Assembly (NCBI GenBank): GCA_024305745.1
Contig: JAHRBS010000014.1
Coordinates: 193,501 to 257,500, forward strand
Direction: 5' to 3'
Length of the DNA stretch: 64,000 nt
From: Polyporus tsugae
Taxonomy: Eukaryota > Basidiomycota > Agaricomycetes > Polyporales > Polyporaceae
Below are positions 1 to 12,628 of the stretch, one piece after another. Position 1 is the first letter of the stretch. Every line of letters starts with the position of its first letter. The position numbers and the translations under genes are program-made. The notes beneath the pieces are model-generated. The model was given only the letters and a program-made list of their open reading frames with translations. It ran no database searches and was not told where the DNA came from.

Positions 1-3000
1 CCGCCGCGGCCATGTCCTCCACCCATGCCGCCTCGAAATCCGCCCCGCCCACCACGGAAACCACCACGGCCTCCATGGAAACCACCGACAAAGCTGCCCC
101 GCTGAACTGCAGCCGAGGGACCACCTCGCCAAGGGGGAAGCATCACGCGCGGTGCGACTGGAGCGAAGACCGGAGGGAGGGCCTGCACGGCAGGCGCGGT
201 GTTTGCAGTACGTGCAACGATCTGGGTCGTCTCGAACGCGAGCCGAGCGAGGTGCGTGTTCAATGTCGACGTGTGAGCCATCCATGAGTCGAACGAGCTG
301 TCAGACATTTGAACGCCCGGACCATCGAGTCGTGCGTTCGGATGGGGAGCACCAGGCTGAGGTGCGATAGCCGGCTGAGGCGTGACGGGAGCCTGATCAC
401 GAAAGTCCTCCGGGCACAGAGCATGCGGGTTATGGACCTTGTAGTGATTGCGGTACCCGCGAGGAGGATTACCGGGGTGCGGGCCTCGCTGACCAAGCCA
501 CGCGTACAACGCGTTGGCATACTGCGACCAGCACACGGCGTCGTCTGCTGTCCAAGAATGAGGAGGAGGCATGCTGACGATGGGGGGAAAAGAAACAGGA
601 GTCGTGTACATGTACTGACCCCCGCCCCACATTATAGGAGACTGCGACTGAGCCATCGCTCCAGCGCCAGCCGTGCTGCCACCCTCAAACGCGCTGTATG
701 CGCCCTCCAAGCCAACAAATGTCACCGATGCCACCCCAATCGAAAAACTAACCGGGGCGTCCTTATTGCTCGCACAAGACAAAGCTGGTACGTTGGTATT
801 GGCTGTCTGATTATCACGCAGCTGACGCACGCTTGGGATGCCAAGAGCCTCATAATACCCTGTCAAGGCCTGCAAGTGCTTCACGTCGGCATACGGAGCC
901 CAAGTGACATCATCCGTCGACCATTGAACCTCAAACTCTGCTTCCGTGCCCCGTCCGATGTGCGACAGGATACGGTCGACCGCCCATTCACGAGGGTTGT
1001 CGCCGAATCCAGGCAATTGGTGGTACTGATGACCAGGGAACCGCCTATCATCATTGGCGTAGTGCGGCCGCAAAAGCGAAGCATGAAATGCATTGACAAG
1101 GCCGCGTGCCCGCATTTCATGCGGAAGGTCAAGACGGTACGTTGCGCCCTCTGTCACCTCCGTGATCACAAACGGACCCAAGTATTTAGGTGCGAGCTTG
1201 CGCGTGCGGCCTTTAGGGACAGCGAGGTTCCTCGTAGACAAATATACAAGGTCGCTGACTCGGAAAGAAGCGGGCCGCCTCTTTTTATTCGCCTGAACCA
1301 CCTGCACTGTGCGCGCCGCGATGATAGCATCGTGAGCGGCCATTATTGCCTCCTTCATGCGTTGCGCAAAAGCCTGAACACCGGGGTATTCAGATTCTGA
1401 CTGCCACACCAACGAGCGCGGTATCTGGCCGTAGTTCAGATAGAACGGTGAGAAACCAGTCGTATCCGAGCGCGCCATGTTCATAGCCAGCTCGACTGCA
1501 GGCAACCGTTGGACCCAGTCCTTCTGGCCTGGACGGACGCATTGCCGTAGCATTTGCGTCATGGTGCGGTTCGCGCGTTCTGTAGCACCGTCCGTCTGTG
1601 GATGATAGGACGAAGATAAGCGCAACTCGGTCCCGAGCCGCTCGTGCAGTGATCGCCAGAATGTGCTCGTAAACAGTGAGTCCCGGTCACTGATAATCCG
1701 CTCCGGAAGGCCATGAAGCTTATACACGTGCTCAAAGATGACCTCCGCCATCTCAACTGCCCCATACGTCTGCTTTGTCGGCACAAGGTGAACCATGGAC
1801 GTAAGTAGATCAATGATCACGCAGATCATGTCAAACTCACCATACCTGTTCGATGAACCAGGCAACGGCCCCACAAAATCAATACCAATGTATTGCCAAG
1901 GTCACCGAGGAACTGGGAGAGGCCGCAACAGGCCGAGCGGGCACGGACTTGGTCGTCGCGCACACTCCGCATGTCTTGCAATACTCGGCGGCATCACGCA
2001 CCATCTCTGGCCACCATACCTCTGAACGGAGGTAATCCAACGTCTTCCGCGACCCGAGATGCGCTAGGATCGAGTGCGCGTGCCCGAGCAATATCTCGCG
2101 CAGCCGGCGCGACCCAACACGAATATCCGGGATACATAATAGGTGTGTCCCACCCTGCAGCTTGTAAAGCAGCCGTCCGTGTATTCAAAGTGCGGAAATT
2201 CGCTAGGCGCAGCTACTATGCGGCGAAAGAATGTGTCCTCACCATAGCGACCACGCAAATCAACCGGGAGCTGCATGCCCAGCTCACTCGCCGTGGAGAC
2301 CACACTCGGAGCCGCGGGTGAGTGTACCACGGGATCTGAGACATCTGCAGCTGGCTGATACGGTTCGTGCTGCAGATCCTCATCTTCGTCATCCACTGCA
2401 GGTAAGCCCGCGCTGTCCAGCTCTTCCTCTAACTGGTTGTCCAACGTTTGACCTTCGTGCATAGCACGGTACGCTCCTGCCGGCTTAGGGTTCTGTGCTA
2501 TTCGGGAGGAGCGGCACGGTACAAAGTTGATCACCACCGCCACACCTGTGTACAACGGACGTAGTATATCTCGAGAAAGAACCTCGCCACTACCACCTCC
2601 GTCATCCCCGATGAACTCCGAACTTGCACGGACAATACCAAGGGGCTTGTCACTGTATATGCGAGACAGTGCATCAGCCAAGGTGTTCGTCTCGCCCGGG
2701 ATATAGTGTACCGTGAATTTGAATTCATTAAGTACGTCCATCCACCTGTGCTGCTGAGGTGACAAGTGCCGCTGACGCATCAAGTGTTCCAGCACGCGGT
2801 GGTCTGTGCAGATCTGAAATGTTGCTCCGTACAAGAGAGGACTGAAGCGCTTGAGAGACTCCACAATGGCTAACAACTCCTGTTCATGCACAGGATAGTT
2901 TTGCTGTGCGGAATTGAATTTGCCCGACCAGAAGGTGACCACGCGCGCTGCCTCCAAGTCATTCCCCTGACAAATATAACCACTAGCCCCCGTCAACGAT

Positions 3001-3937
3001 GCATCTGTAACGAGGTTAATGGACGGGGCGCCCTCCGAGTAATCCAGCGCAGTACGTCGGTTATACCTCCACTTATGCACTATCGCCTGGACTTGCTTGA
3101 ACGCGCGCTGATGCGTGTCGGTCCAATGCCAGATCTTTGTAGGACTAGACATCTGCAAGAGCACCGCCATCAGAATGCGAATGCCTTCACAATCCGGTGC
3201 AAGAAAACCAACCGCACCGAGGAAGCTGCTGAGTAGCGACTTATTCGTCGGGACCTTCCAGTTCAGCACGGAATCAACTTTGTGGGGATCCATCGCAATG
3301 CCCTTGTCATCCAGAACATGCCCAAGAAGCTTCAGCTTGCATGCGAAGAAGTTCATTTTGTCCGCGCCAAGAAAGAACTTCTCACGTCTCAGGACATCGA
3401 AGATGAGCCGTACGTGTCTCATATGATCTTCGATCGTGTTGGAGTAGATAACAATGTCATCTAGGTACACGTCCATAAATACCCCAATGTACTGAGCGAA
3501 GACATGGTTCATCACAGCCTGATATGTCGCCGGGCCATTGATGTCTCCTTGCTGGAGCACAAGACTGACCATTGTACCATCCGGTATCATGAACAGCGTA
3601 CGCGGCACATGCTCGGGCACAACACGGATCTGTTCGTAAGCATCTTTCCCGTCAATTATGCTTCGGTACTTATGCTTAACTACATTCCGCAGGATTCCGT
3701 CAATGTCCGGGAGCGGCGCTGCCAGCTTGTGCGTATTTGTGTTCTGTTCACGCTTGTCCATGACAGTCCGCAACCGCACAATCCCATCATCGTGCGGCGG
3801 CTTTTTGATCATGAGCATGGGTGACGCATTCACCCCGGATGCCAGCTGCCAGCGACCAGACTCAAGGTAAGCTGCTTTCTTTTCCTTCCACTGCGACAAC
3901 AGAGCCTCAAGGCACTTTGATGGCCTCCAGGAGTACA
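1..3937 (-). mobile_element. Ty3/gypsy element B, 3' half (interrupted)
   Basis: This is the downstream half of an older chromodomain Ty3/gypsy retrotransposon read on the minus strand; its 5' half lies at 13102-17576. The two halves were one element until element A inserted: the 5-bp GTACA at 3933-3937 is repeated at 13102-13106, and the reading frame that stops at the right junction (…ESKVY) resumes here (YSWRPSK). The 3' LTR lies beyond the left edge of the window. Confidence 0.9.
1..3937 (-). pseudogene. Pol polyprotein of element B: RT, RNase H, integrase, chromodomain, RGG tail (broken)
   Basis: Reverse transcriptase with the active-site motif YLDDIVIYS (near 3460), RNase H with TDAS, HEQE, TDHR and ADALSR, an integrase zinc finger (HAHSILAHLG … CKTCGVC), the integrase core (IDFVGPLP, SDRD, ATERAN), a chromodomain (EWAVDRILSHIG, near 930-1000) and a Gly/Arg-rich tail that runs off position 1. 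Compared with element A it has a 1-bp deletion near 2172, a several-base deletion near 1918, and a TGA at 1902-1904 where A has CGA (Arg). Below 1900 the frame is open to the window edge. The copy cannot make an intact integrase, and it is also split by element A, so it is dead as a single gene. Confidence 0.9.
3933..3937. repeat. Target-site duplication GTACA, left copy
   Basis: The five bases GTACA directly abut the left LTR of element A and match 13102-13106 exactly. Five bp is usual for Ty3/gypsy integration. The pair fixes the exact borders of element A. Confidence 0.93.
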
Positions 3938-4319
3938 TGTGAGAATCCGGGCTTCCGAGATGTGAGCGTTGAGCGCGATCGTCGGAAGTGCCGGAAACAC
4001 GAGAGAGTCTTGAGACACGCGAGTCCAATGAGTGGGTAGAGTTGTCGTATCACAAGAGCTGGGGCTTGTCCCCGAAGAGTACAGGATTTAAATACGTAGA
4101 GAGAACAATAGAACTAGAGATTGGAAATAGAGACTGATAGAGCACGCGGGAGTGTTGAAGCTCCGAGAGAGTGAGACTGAAAGGAAAGGAACAGGAAAGA
4201 AGAACAATAGGAAACCGAAGCAGGGAGGTCGAGGCCAAGGGAGAGAGCACGCGGAGCGTCGAGCGACCGATCACCGGATAAGGCATATGAGACGCCAAAG
4301 GAGACGCCGATCCCTTACA
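3938..4319 (-). repeat. LTR of element A (3' LTR)
   Basis: 382 bp, the same length as the LTR at 12720-13101. The differences visible by eye are T/C (gttgtcg versus gtcgtcg), A/C, A/T and A/G (gatcacc versus gatcgcc). Two of the four are transitions at CpG. A TATA-like TATTTAAA is present on the minus strand near 4085-4093. Confidence 0.95.
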
Positions 4320-4349
4320 TTCGCCCTCCGGGACTTGTTCACAAGTCCC
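4320..4349 (-). other. Purine-rich tract and perfect palindrome next to the 3' LTR
   Basis: In element orientation a purine-rich CGGAGGGCGAA directly precedes the 3' LTR, where the plus-strand priming polypurine tract belongs. Just upstream, 4330-4349 is a perfect inverted repeat with 9-bp arms (GGGACTTGT / ACAAGTCCC) and a 2-nt centre. The palindrome could mark the priming tract or end the transcript; neither is proven. The rest of the stretch to the stop at 4427 is ordinary 3' UTR. Confidence 0.55.
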
Positions 4350-4426
4350 TTCTCGTTCGGACGGCTACTTAGGCGTACAGCCAATTCTGTCTACTAGTTG
4401 TTGTAGAATCCAGCCGACTCCTCGTT

Positions 4427-7400
4427 CTATTCGCCATCGCTGATCTCGGGACCACTGCCTTCATCCGGGATCTCAACATCCGCATATCCCGATGGTCCGG
4501 CCTCCAGCTCGTCTTGCTCGTCGTCTTCTGCGAGGTCTGGTGTGCCAAGGGATGTCATCAGCGACGCAAAAATTCCGAAGAAACTTCGCTCATCCTCAGG
4601 GCTTAGGCTAGCGGACTCACACTCCTCCATTTCCGCCGCCTGAGCGCCCTTGCCATGCTTGCGGTGGCGGGCCTTTTTCTTGGAGGCTGTGGCCTGTCCC
4701 CCGATGCGAGCCGCCAGGGACTCTCCTTGGCCCCCGTGGGTTCCGCCGTGCCCTCCAGACCTGCCCCCGTGTACAGCGTATTCGCCGCGTCCTCCGCGTC
4801 CGCCACTGCGCCCTCCAAATCCGCCGCCGCGCCCTCCAAATCTGCCGCGGAACCCGCCTCTTCCCCCACGTACAAAGTGAGTACTCCCTCGAGGGGCGTA
4901 AGGCACTGGGCCACGCAGAGAGTCGGTGCGAGCTCGGTCCTCCGTGAGCATTTGAAGGAGCTGGCCTTCAGTCCCTGACCGAAGGTTGAGGACGGCCGCG
5001 AAGGCCTTGGAAGGTAGAGTCACCATCCCGTTGGTGGATGGTTGGGGAGCCGGGGCCCGGGGCACCGCCGCAAAAATAGAGTCGATGAGATGGGCGTACT
5101 CACGCGGGCCCGGCACGAATTGCTGGCGCGTTTTGTAGACCTCGTAGTAACCCTCGGGCGGGTTGCCGGGGTATGTGTCGCGAGCGGGTTTAGCGAGCCA
5201 TGCTGAGAATTGACGGGCATAGTTCTCCCAAAGAACCCCGTCCTCCGCTGTGTATTCGTTGACGCCGCGCGCCATGTCGATCGTGATGCAAGGCGAGGAG
5301 GAAGCGGTCAAGTGGAATATGCACGAAGACGGGAATGATGACTTTTCCGAGTCACTTCCTCCGTCTTCACTGATTTTTATAATCGTGTCCACTGCTCCTA
5401 TGTCATCGCGGCCACCGTGGCCCTGTGCCACTCGCACAGTAACGGTGATCGCATTGAGTCTCACCGGAGCAGACTCTGTGCCACTGGTGGCGGTGGTGAG
5501 TTCTGTAGTCGCATGGTCCTGCAACTGACGGATATTTGTTATTTCTAGAGCTTCACAATATTCCGTCAGTACCTGGAGGTGCTTGACGTCCCTGTAGGGC
5601 ACCCAGGTAACATCCCCCGTCGACCATTGCACTTCAAACTCGGCATCAGCACCCTTTCCAATATGGGACAAAATTCGATCCACTGCCCATTCGCGCGGCT
5701 GCTCCCCAAATCCTGGGAGCTGATGGTATTGCCTACCCGGAAAGCGGCAATCATCATTCTGAAAGTGCGGGCGCAGCAATGATGCATGGAACGCATTGTT
5801 GAGACCCCGCGCCTTTAGCTCCCTTGACAGATCAAGCTGATATGTTGCGCCCTCTACCAGTACCTTGATGATGCGAAAGGGTCCCAGATATTTGGGTACG
5901 AGCTTCTGTGCCCGCCCCTTTGGTGGGCTCAGGTTTTTCGTTGACAGGTACACGAGGTCTCCCTCTGTGAAGGAAGCTGGGCGACGGTGTTTGTTCGCCT
6001 GCACCACTTGTCCGACACGTGCCCCAATGATCGCGTCATGTGCAGACATAATGGCCTCCTTCATCCTCTGCGCAAATGTCTGCACGCCGGGATATTCAGA
6101 CTCGGACGTCCACACAAGACTACGTGGCATCTGTCCATAGTTCATGAAGAAGGGTGAGAATCCCATCGTGTTGGACCGTGCCGTATTCATCGCGAGCTCA
6201 ATCGCAGGCAGGTGCTGCACCCAGTCCTTCTGGTCAGGGCGGACGCACTGCCTCAACATCTGCGTCATGGTACGGTTTGCGCGCTCTGTCGCGCCATCCG
6301 TTTGCGGGTGATAGGACGATGACAGACGCAGCTCAGTGCTGAGGAGCTCGTGGAGCTTTCGCCAGAAGATACTTGTGAACAGAGTATCTCGATCACTAAT
6401 GATTCATTCCGGCAGGCCGTGCAGTTTATAGACGTGCTTGAACACCACTTCCGCGATCTCCGTTGCCCCATACGTCTGCACAGTCGGCACGAGGTGCACC
6501 ATCGATGTCAGCTGATCAATTATAACGCAGATCATGTCGAATGATCCATGGCGATTGTCCGATGCAGGAAGCGGCCCGACAAAATCAATGGCTATGTACT
6601 GCCAAGGTCGGCGCGGCACTGGCATAGGTTTGAGAAGACCCAGCGGCCGCATCGTCGCCAATTTTGTGGTTGCACAGACCCCGCATGTTCGACAGTATGC
6701 GCCTGTGTCTGAAACCATCTCGGGCCACCAGACCTCTCCGCGCAAGTAGTCCAAGGTCTTGCGTGTGCCCAAATGCGCCAGAATCGAGTGCGCGTGGCGG
6801 AGCAGGACCTTGCGGAGCTGGCGCGAGCCTACTAGAATGTCGGGGATGCACAGTTGGTAAGCTCCATCATCAGTCACCTTGTACAGCAGGCCATCGATGT
6901 ATTTGAACTGCGTAAACTGGTCAGGGCTCGCAAAGATCTTCTTGAAGTACGGATCTTCAACATAGCGGCCGCGCATGCATCCTGGCATCTCCATTCCGGG
7001 TTCTCCAGCCGTCGAAATGACGCTGCTCTGTGCGACAGCCTCTGCGGCTTCGTGCGCAATCTTGTCGGCGCTACGCTCTGCTACAACAGGTGAGTAGCAT
7101 TGATTGTAGCCATCCTGCGAGCCCGAGCCCGAGCTCGTCATCTCATGCACCTCCTTCTCCCCCAAAGACTCAATGTTGTCCTCGACCCGCGGCTGTCGCG
7201 GGCGTTGTGCTGTCTCACTGTATACCCCAGGGGCCTTCGGATTGTTTGCGAGGCGAGCTGATCGACGCGGCTGAAAGTCAATCACCGCAGCTGCACCCGT
7301 GTATACAGGACGCGAGATTTCTGGTCCTCGCGACATGATTGGTGTGCCCGCGCCATCGTCGCCTACATACTCCGTGCCGGCACGCTCAATTCCAAGTGGT

Positions 7401-10400
7401 TCGTCGCTGTAGATGCGCGATAACGCATCTGCAAATATATTGGTTTCACCGGGGATGTAATGGATCGTAAATCTGAACTCGTTCAGGACGTCCAGCCACC
7501 GGCTCTGCCTGGGCGACAAGTTCTTCTGGCACATCAGAAATTCGAGGGCTTTGTGATCGGTGCAGATCCGAAAGCTCGTCCCATAGAGTAGCTGTCGGAA
7601 GCGCTTTAGGGACTCAATAATCGCTAACAACTCTTGTTCGTGTACAGGGTAATTCTGCTGTGCAGAATTGAATTTCCCTGACCAGAATGCGATGACTTTT
7701 GCCGTTGCGAGGTCATCTCCTTGGCTGAGGTATCCGCTCGCGCCAGTCAGAGATGCATCTGTGACTAGGTTGATTGACGGCACGCCCTCCGAGTAATCGA
7801 GTGCAACGCGCCGACTGTGGCGAAACCTATGGACTGTTTCCTTGACTTGTTCGAATGCGCGCTGATGGGTATCTGTCCAATTCCAGGGCTTTGATCCGCT
7901 GGTCATGGGAGCAAGAATTCCCATCGGGATCCGGATACCTTCACAGTCCGGCGCGAGGAATCCCACCGCGCCGAGGAAGCTGCTCAGCAGACTCTTATTG
8001 GTGGGAACCTTCCAGTTCACCACGGAGTCGACCTTGTGCGGGTCCATCGCAATTCCCTTATCGTCGATGATATGCCCAAGAATCTTCAGCTTTAAAGCAA
8101 AAAAATTCATCTTGTCTGCTCCGAGGAAGAACTTCTCGCGCCGCAGGATGTCAAACACCAGCCGTATGTGTTTCATATGATCCTCTATGGTGTCTGAATA
8201 AATCACAATGTCGTCTAGATACACATCCATGAACACACCAATATATGGTGCAAATATATGGTTCATTACGGCCTGGTAAGTCGCCGGCCCATTGATGTCT
8301 CCCTGCTGGAGAACTAGACTGACCATTGTTCCATCAGGTGTCGTGAACAGTGTCTGGGGTACATGCTCAGGTACGACCCGGATCTGTTCATAGGCGTCCT
8401 TCCCGTCGATCAAGCTTCGATACTTATGCTTGACGACATTCCGCAGGATCCCGTCGATGTCTGGGAGTGGCGCGGTAAGCTTACGAGTGTTTGCGTTCTG
8501 TTGTCGCTTATCCACTACTGTTCGCAGCCGTAATTCACCATCATTAGGATCCCGCGGGGGTTTGGGGATCATTAGCATGGGCGACGCATTCGTGCCTGAT
8601 GCCATTTGCCACCGTCCGGAGTCCAGATACATCTTTTTCTTCTCATGCCACAGATGTCTCATCGCGTCCGGGCATTTCGAAGGCCTCCAGGAATAGACCT
8701 TGGATTCGTCAATGATTGGAATGGTATGGTTGACCGCACGCAATGGAGGGAGCTCTGCGCGCGCCCCGTCCTGACATAGGTCTGCTGCATCGCGGCGCAA
8801 CTCCGCGCGAAGCTGATCAAGCTCGTCTTCGAACAGGTCTGCTGCCGCTGAGGTTATCACCGCGATTTCCTCGCCCTGAATATCAACCGGTTTGGCGGAG
8901 CCTACAGAGATACGGATCGGGTTGAGACCGATTGCAACCTTGTGCTGAAAGAGGAATGGTGTTCCGAGTATCATGTCGTAGTTATCCAGGTTCACAACAT
9001 TGAAGCGCCGCTTGCACTCAATATCCTGGTACTTGAAGTCCACGGTTACGCAACAATTGATTTTCAAACGCGAGCCATGAACTGCGAGCTGTACCGGGAG
9101 CGGCTTCGCTAGGATATCCTTTTTCAGTCCGAGTTGATCTACAATGGTTGTAGATAGAAAGTCTGCCATTGACCCAGTGTCAATCAACGCGCGTACAGGC
9201 TTGCTATTTACATAAACAGTCACTACGATAGGCTTAGGTAGTGTGCGCGTGAAATCCTTGGTTCTCAGGGCATTTTGCTCGACCGCCGGAATCCAATTGG
9301 CCGCCTTGTCCTGCTTCTTACCGCCCTTGGGTTTCCCACCCGGCCGAGCTGCACAGACCATGATTGCCATGCGTCTCTGCCGCTGGTGCAACTCGCGCGC
9401 AGTGCACGACTCGATCACATGAAGTCCTGTGTCTTCAACTACAGCCATGAGTATACTTCGGGCATCAAAAACAGGTGAGCGCACCTCTTCGTGCCCAATG
9501 ATCAGAGGGTCCTCCTCGTCTGTTAAAGACATGGTGTATCCTTCCATGTGGGGTTCTATCTGCACGGAGTACCCCAGATCGAATAGCACAGGATAATCCT
9601 GTTGGAGCGCGGCCATCAGTTTCGACTTAAGCCAGAAGCGAGCGGGGTGCCACTTGTCTGACACTCTGTGCGATGGAAAACCCGAGCCCCACTCCGCGCG
9701 CGGAGGCAGGGAAGCATACTCATTCCAGGCATCTTGAAGCGTGTCCGGAATTCCCCAATCTGGGTCATCCATCTGCGCGCGTGACACAATAAATTCGTCC
9801 GGACTTTCTTCTGGTGTGAGATGATCAATGATCAGGAATTCAGTATCTGTCAGTTCCCTGTTGTTGGTTCTAATGGTAAACCGTTCCTCGGGCTCTATTC
9901 CTGCCTCGCACGCTTCCTCTGGATCGAAGTAACTCACCAACATGGTCAGTAGGTATTCAAAGCAGTCTGCGGTGTACGCACGTGCCCAAACAGCTTCATT
10001 CTCCACTGGATGCTCGAGCTCTGAGGCCAACTCCATTTCTTGTCGAGTCTCTTGGGACTCACCAGGATTGAATGTGACTGATGCGACATTTACCGCCTCA
10101 TTTGTCTGTCGGGCGCGCTCGGCCAGTCTCTCAAGGTTCGCGAACCGGATGGAGCTCGCACCGACACCAATGTTCGGGGCCCGCGCAGTCTTACGAGTAG
10201 AGCAATTGCGGCTCTCATGCCCCTTCTCACCACAGGTGAAGCACCGTCCTTCCGCGCGTAGCTTATCGCACTGTTCTTTGGACAGCCTCTCCGACTGGCT
10301 CCCCTTCTTATGGTCACCACGCGGGCGTTGGTTCGATTGTTGCCTGTTAGAGCCTTGCGCACCAGTCCTGTTCCCTTGGTCGTGACGACTGTGGGGATTG

Positions 10401-12628
10401 CGCTGTTCAGGATGGGGCTCGCGCCTGTCGTGCTGCTCACGAGCAGGTTGGTATGGTTCAGGCCCCGTCGCCCAGTTCGCAAACTGTCCCCATGTACGCC
10501 CAGGGACCTGTCCTTCAAATGCGCGCTCGTCGCGCCTAGCCTTGAGGTATGCCTCCTCGCGTCGGGCAGCATACTTGACCATTTTGTCCAGCAGTGTGTG
10601 TTCCGGGTGCAAGCCCTTCTCGATAAGGTACACGCGGATGTACCCATGAACTCCGTGCCAGAAGATTTGTGCAAGTTGAAAGTCAGATACATCTGGAAAC
10701 CAGGCGGCAAGTTGTTGAATCTCACGCACGAAGTCACGGACCCTTGTCCTCCCCTGTACTGATCGCTCCAAACGCAGTCGAAGTTGCGCCTTGTAATCAG
10801 TTGGGAAACAATAGTCGAATAAGGCCTCGTAAAGACTCGACATGGTCCATTCCGACTGGCAGGTGGCTACGTGCTTCATAAAGAATTTCCCCGCCGTTCC
10901 GGTCAGGAATTGGACTACCAGCTTAATGGACAGCTTGTCTGACAAACCGTATAGTTCCCGCCAGGTATCTACCTCATAAGTCCACTGGTCGAACAAATCC
11001 AGATCGGGTGTTCCGTTCCATGAGAACGGTGGCTTGATCTTGACCCCAGCCAGCGCCTTGCGGATGTGCTTGGTCTCGCGCTTCTGCTTCTCATGATGGT
11101 GTTTCTCGCCGGGAGTCTTGCCTCGGTGGCCGTGATCCGACTCAGAGGACAAGGATGAACTCGAGCTCGAGCTCGAGTGCTTGTTGTCGCTCGAACTGTC
11201 CGAGGAACTGCTGTCCAGATCCGAGCTGCTGGATGAGGACGGCGGCCCTTGAGGAGGCCCGCGCCCTCCAGCTGAGGTCGACTCCCGGAACCACCCTCCA
11301 TCAGGCACCAATGAGGGCTCGCGTTTGAACTGCGCAGGCCCCTGAGGTGCCTTCCCTTTGCCTTTCCCCGAGGAAGGGTCAGGTTTGGCCTTATCGCGCT
11401 TCATGCGCACTCCCGAGGCATACTCGCGCAAGAACTTGTGCTGGTCCTTGGTCCGCGGGACCTCCTTTCCTTTCTGCTTCAAAGAGTACCGGCCGTCCTG
11501 ACCCACCGGGACTTCAGGTGCTTCGTCAGGCGAATCGACATTCGCCGGGGCTTTAGGGTCTTCGTCGTCCGAGTCCATTTCGACAATCATTGCCATGGCT
11601 GAGAGCCCTTTTCGCCGTTCACGCTTCTCACGCTCTTTTACGGCGGTGGCAATAGAAGCTTGAATTGCGTGCTGCACCTCGCGCTCCTCATCACTCGAAT
11701 TGATTTCACTCCAGAAGTCCTTACTGAGTAATGGCTCAATTTTTATGTCAGGTAAGACAGGACTACTAGCTAGACTACCTAGCCATTCCTTCGGAATAGG
11801 GCCATACGGATCCTTGTCTCCTTCCTCAGTCAAGTCAAACCACGATGGAAAGAACCTCGTGGCGACGCTTAGCAACCTCGGAGATGAGAGATGCATGCTT
11901 GGTCCTGCGACCGCGAGCTTCTATCCGTCCGATGGTATCTCCACTTGTTCTTCCGGGCGAGATCTGGCAGCGCGCGCCGCCGTCTCAGCCTCGGATCGCG
12001 AGGTCTCTTCAACGGGAGCTCCGGCGTCATGCGCGGCTGGCTCACCATTGTCCTGCAAATTTTCAACGACGGGAGCTCCATTGCTGGAAGCAAACGGCTC
12101 ACCGTCTGAATATGTCGTCCCGATGGGAGCTCCGGTGCTAGACGCGGCCGGCTCACCACCAGACAGGGAAGTTGGGATGACGGGAGCTCCGGCGCAATGC
12201 GCGGCCGGCTCACCGTCGGACGTCAGCATTTCCGCGTTTGTCTTCTTCTCCTTGCGCGAGTTTTTAACTTGCACCCCATCATGACCGCGGTACACCAAGT
12301 CATCCTGCGCGGGCGTGGATGCACCTGCGCGGGCCAACTTGGTGCTTTTGCGCGTCATCCTCCTGTTATCCATCGAGTCCGAGAGGTGGTCGGCATCAGG
12401 GATACCCCACTTGCGATCCAGCTCCTGGTTTGTAGCCACGAACCGAGGAATACGGAATGGAACTAGGGGCTCGGCGATCGGGAGAAGGTAGGGATGGGAT
12501 AACGTACCGGATGTTTCGAGCACGGTCGGCTCCGAGACAGGAGCGGGCGTGTCTAAGTCCTCGACGGGGGCGGCCACCTTCTGCGAGGTCCGCGCGCCCG
12601 TGCGCTTCTTGCCAGCAATAGAAGACAT
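4427..12628 (-). pseudogene. Gag-Pol polyprotein of element A, one frame with two in-frame stops
   Basis: One continuous frame of 2734 codons starting MSSIAGKK. Order with approximate codon positions: Gag with a tandem-repeat region (140-210) and a capsid-like region; CCHC zinc knuckle CFTCGEKGHESRNC (about 796); aspartic protease DTGS (about 1148); RT with YLDDIVIYSD (about 1470); RNase H TDAS (about 1628); integrase zinc finger HAHSILAHLG…CRTCGVC (about 1945-1995); integrase core; chromodomain WAVDRILSHIG (about 2310); Gly/Arg-rich tail (about 2585-2650). A TAG at 11921-11923 (codon 236) and a TGA at 6404-6406 (codon 2075) interrupt it. The TGA falls in the integrase core, where element B has an Arg codon. 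The TAG may be a nonsense change or the result of paired small indels, since another frame near 11840-11945 also reads plausibly. Confidence 0.9.
12010..12225 (-). repeat. Four-unit tandem repeat inside gag of element A
   Basis: Four imperfect units of about 17-19 residues, each built on the pattern GEPxAxxxGAPV (GEPAAHCAGAPV, GEPAASSTGAPI, GEPFASSNGAPV, GEPAAHDAGAPV). The DNA shows recurring gggagctcc and ggctcacc blocks about 55 bp apart. Gag of element B does not have these units, so they arose or expanded in the A lineage. Confidence 0.8.

Noticed and set aside
309..1400. 363-codon plus-strand ORF
   Set aside because: It lies antisense to the integrase, chromodomain and tail of element B, whose minus-strand translation matches element A; this is a shadow frame.
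11921..11923. Programmed stop-codon readthrough at a gag/pol border
   Set aside because: The stop lies far upstream of the zinc knuckle, inside Gag, not at the Gag-Pol border, and B has no stop at the equivalent place.
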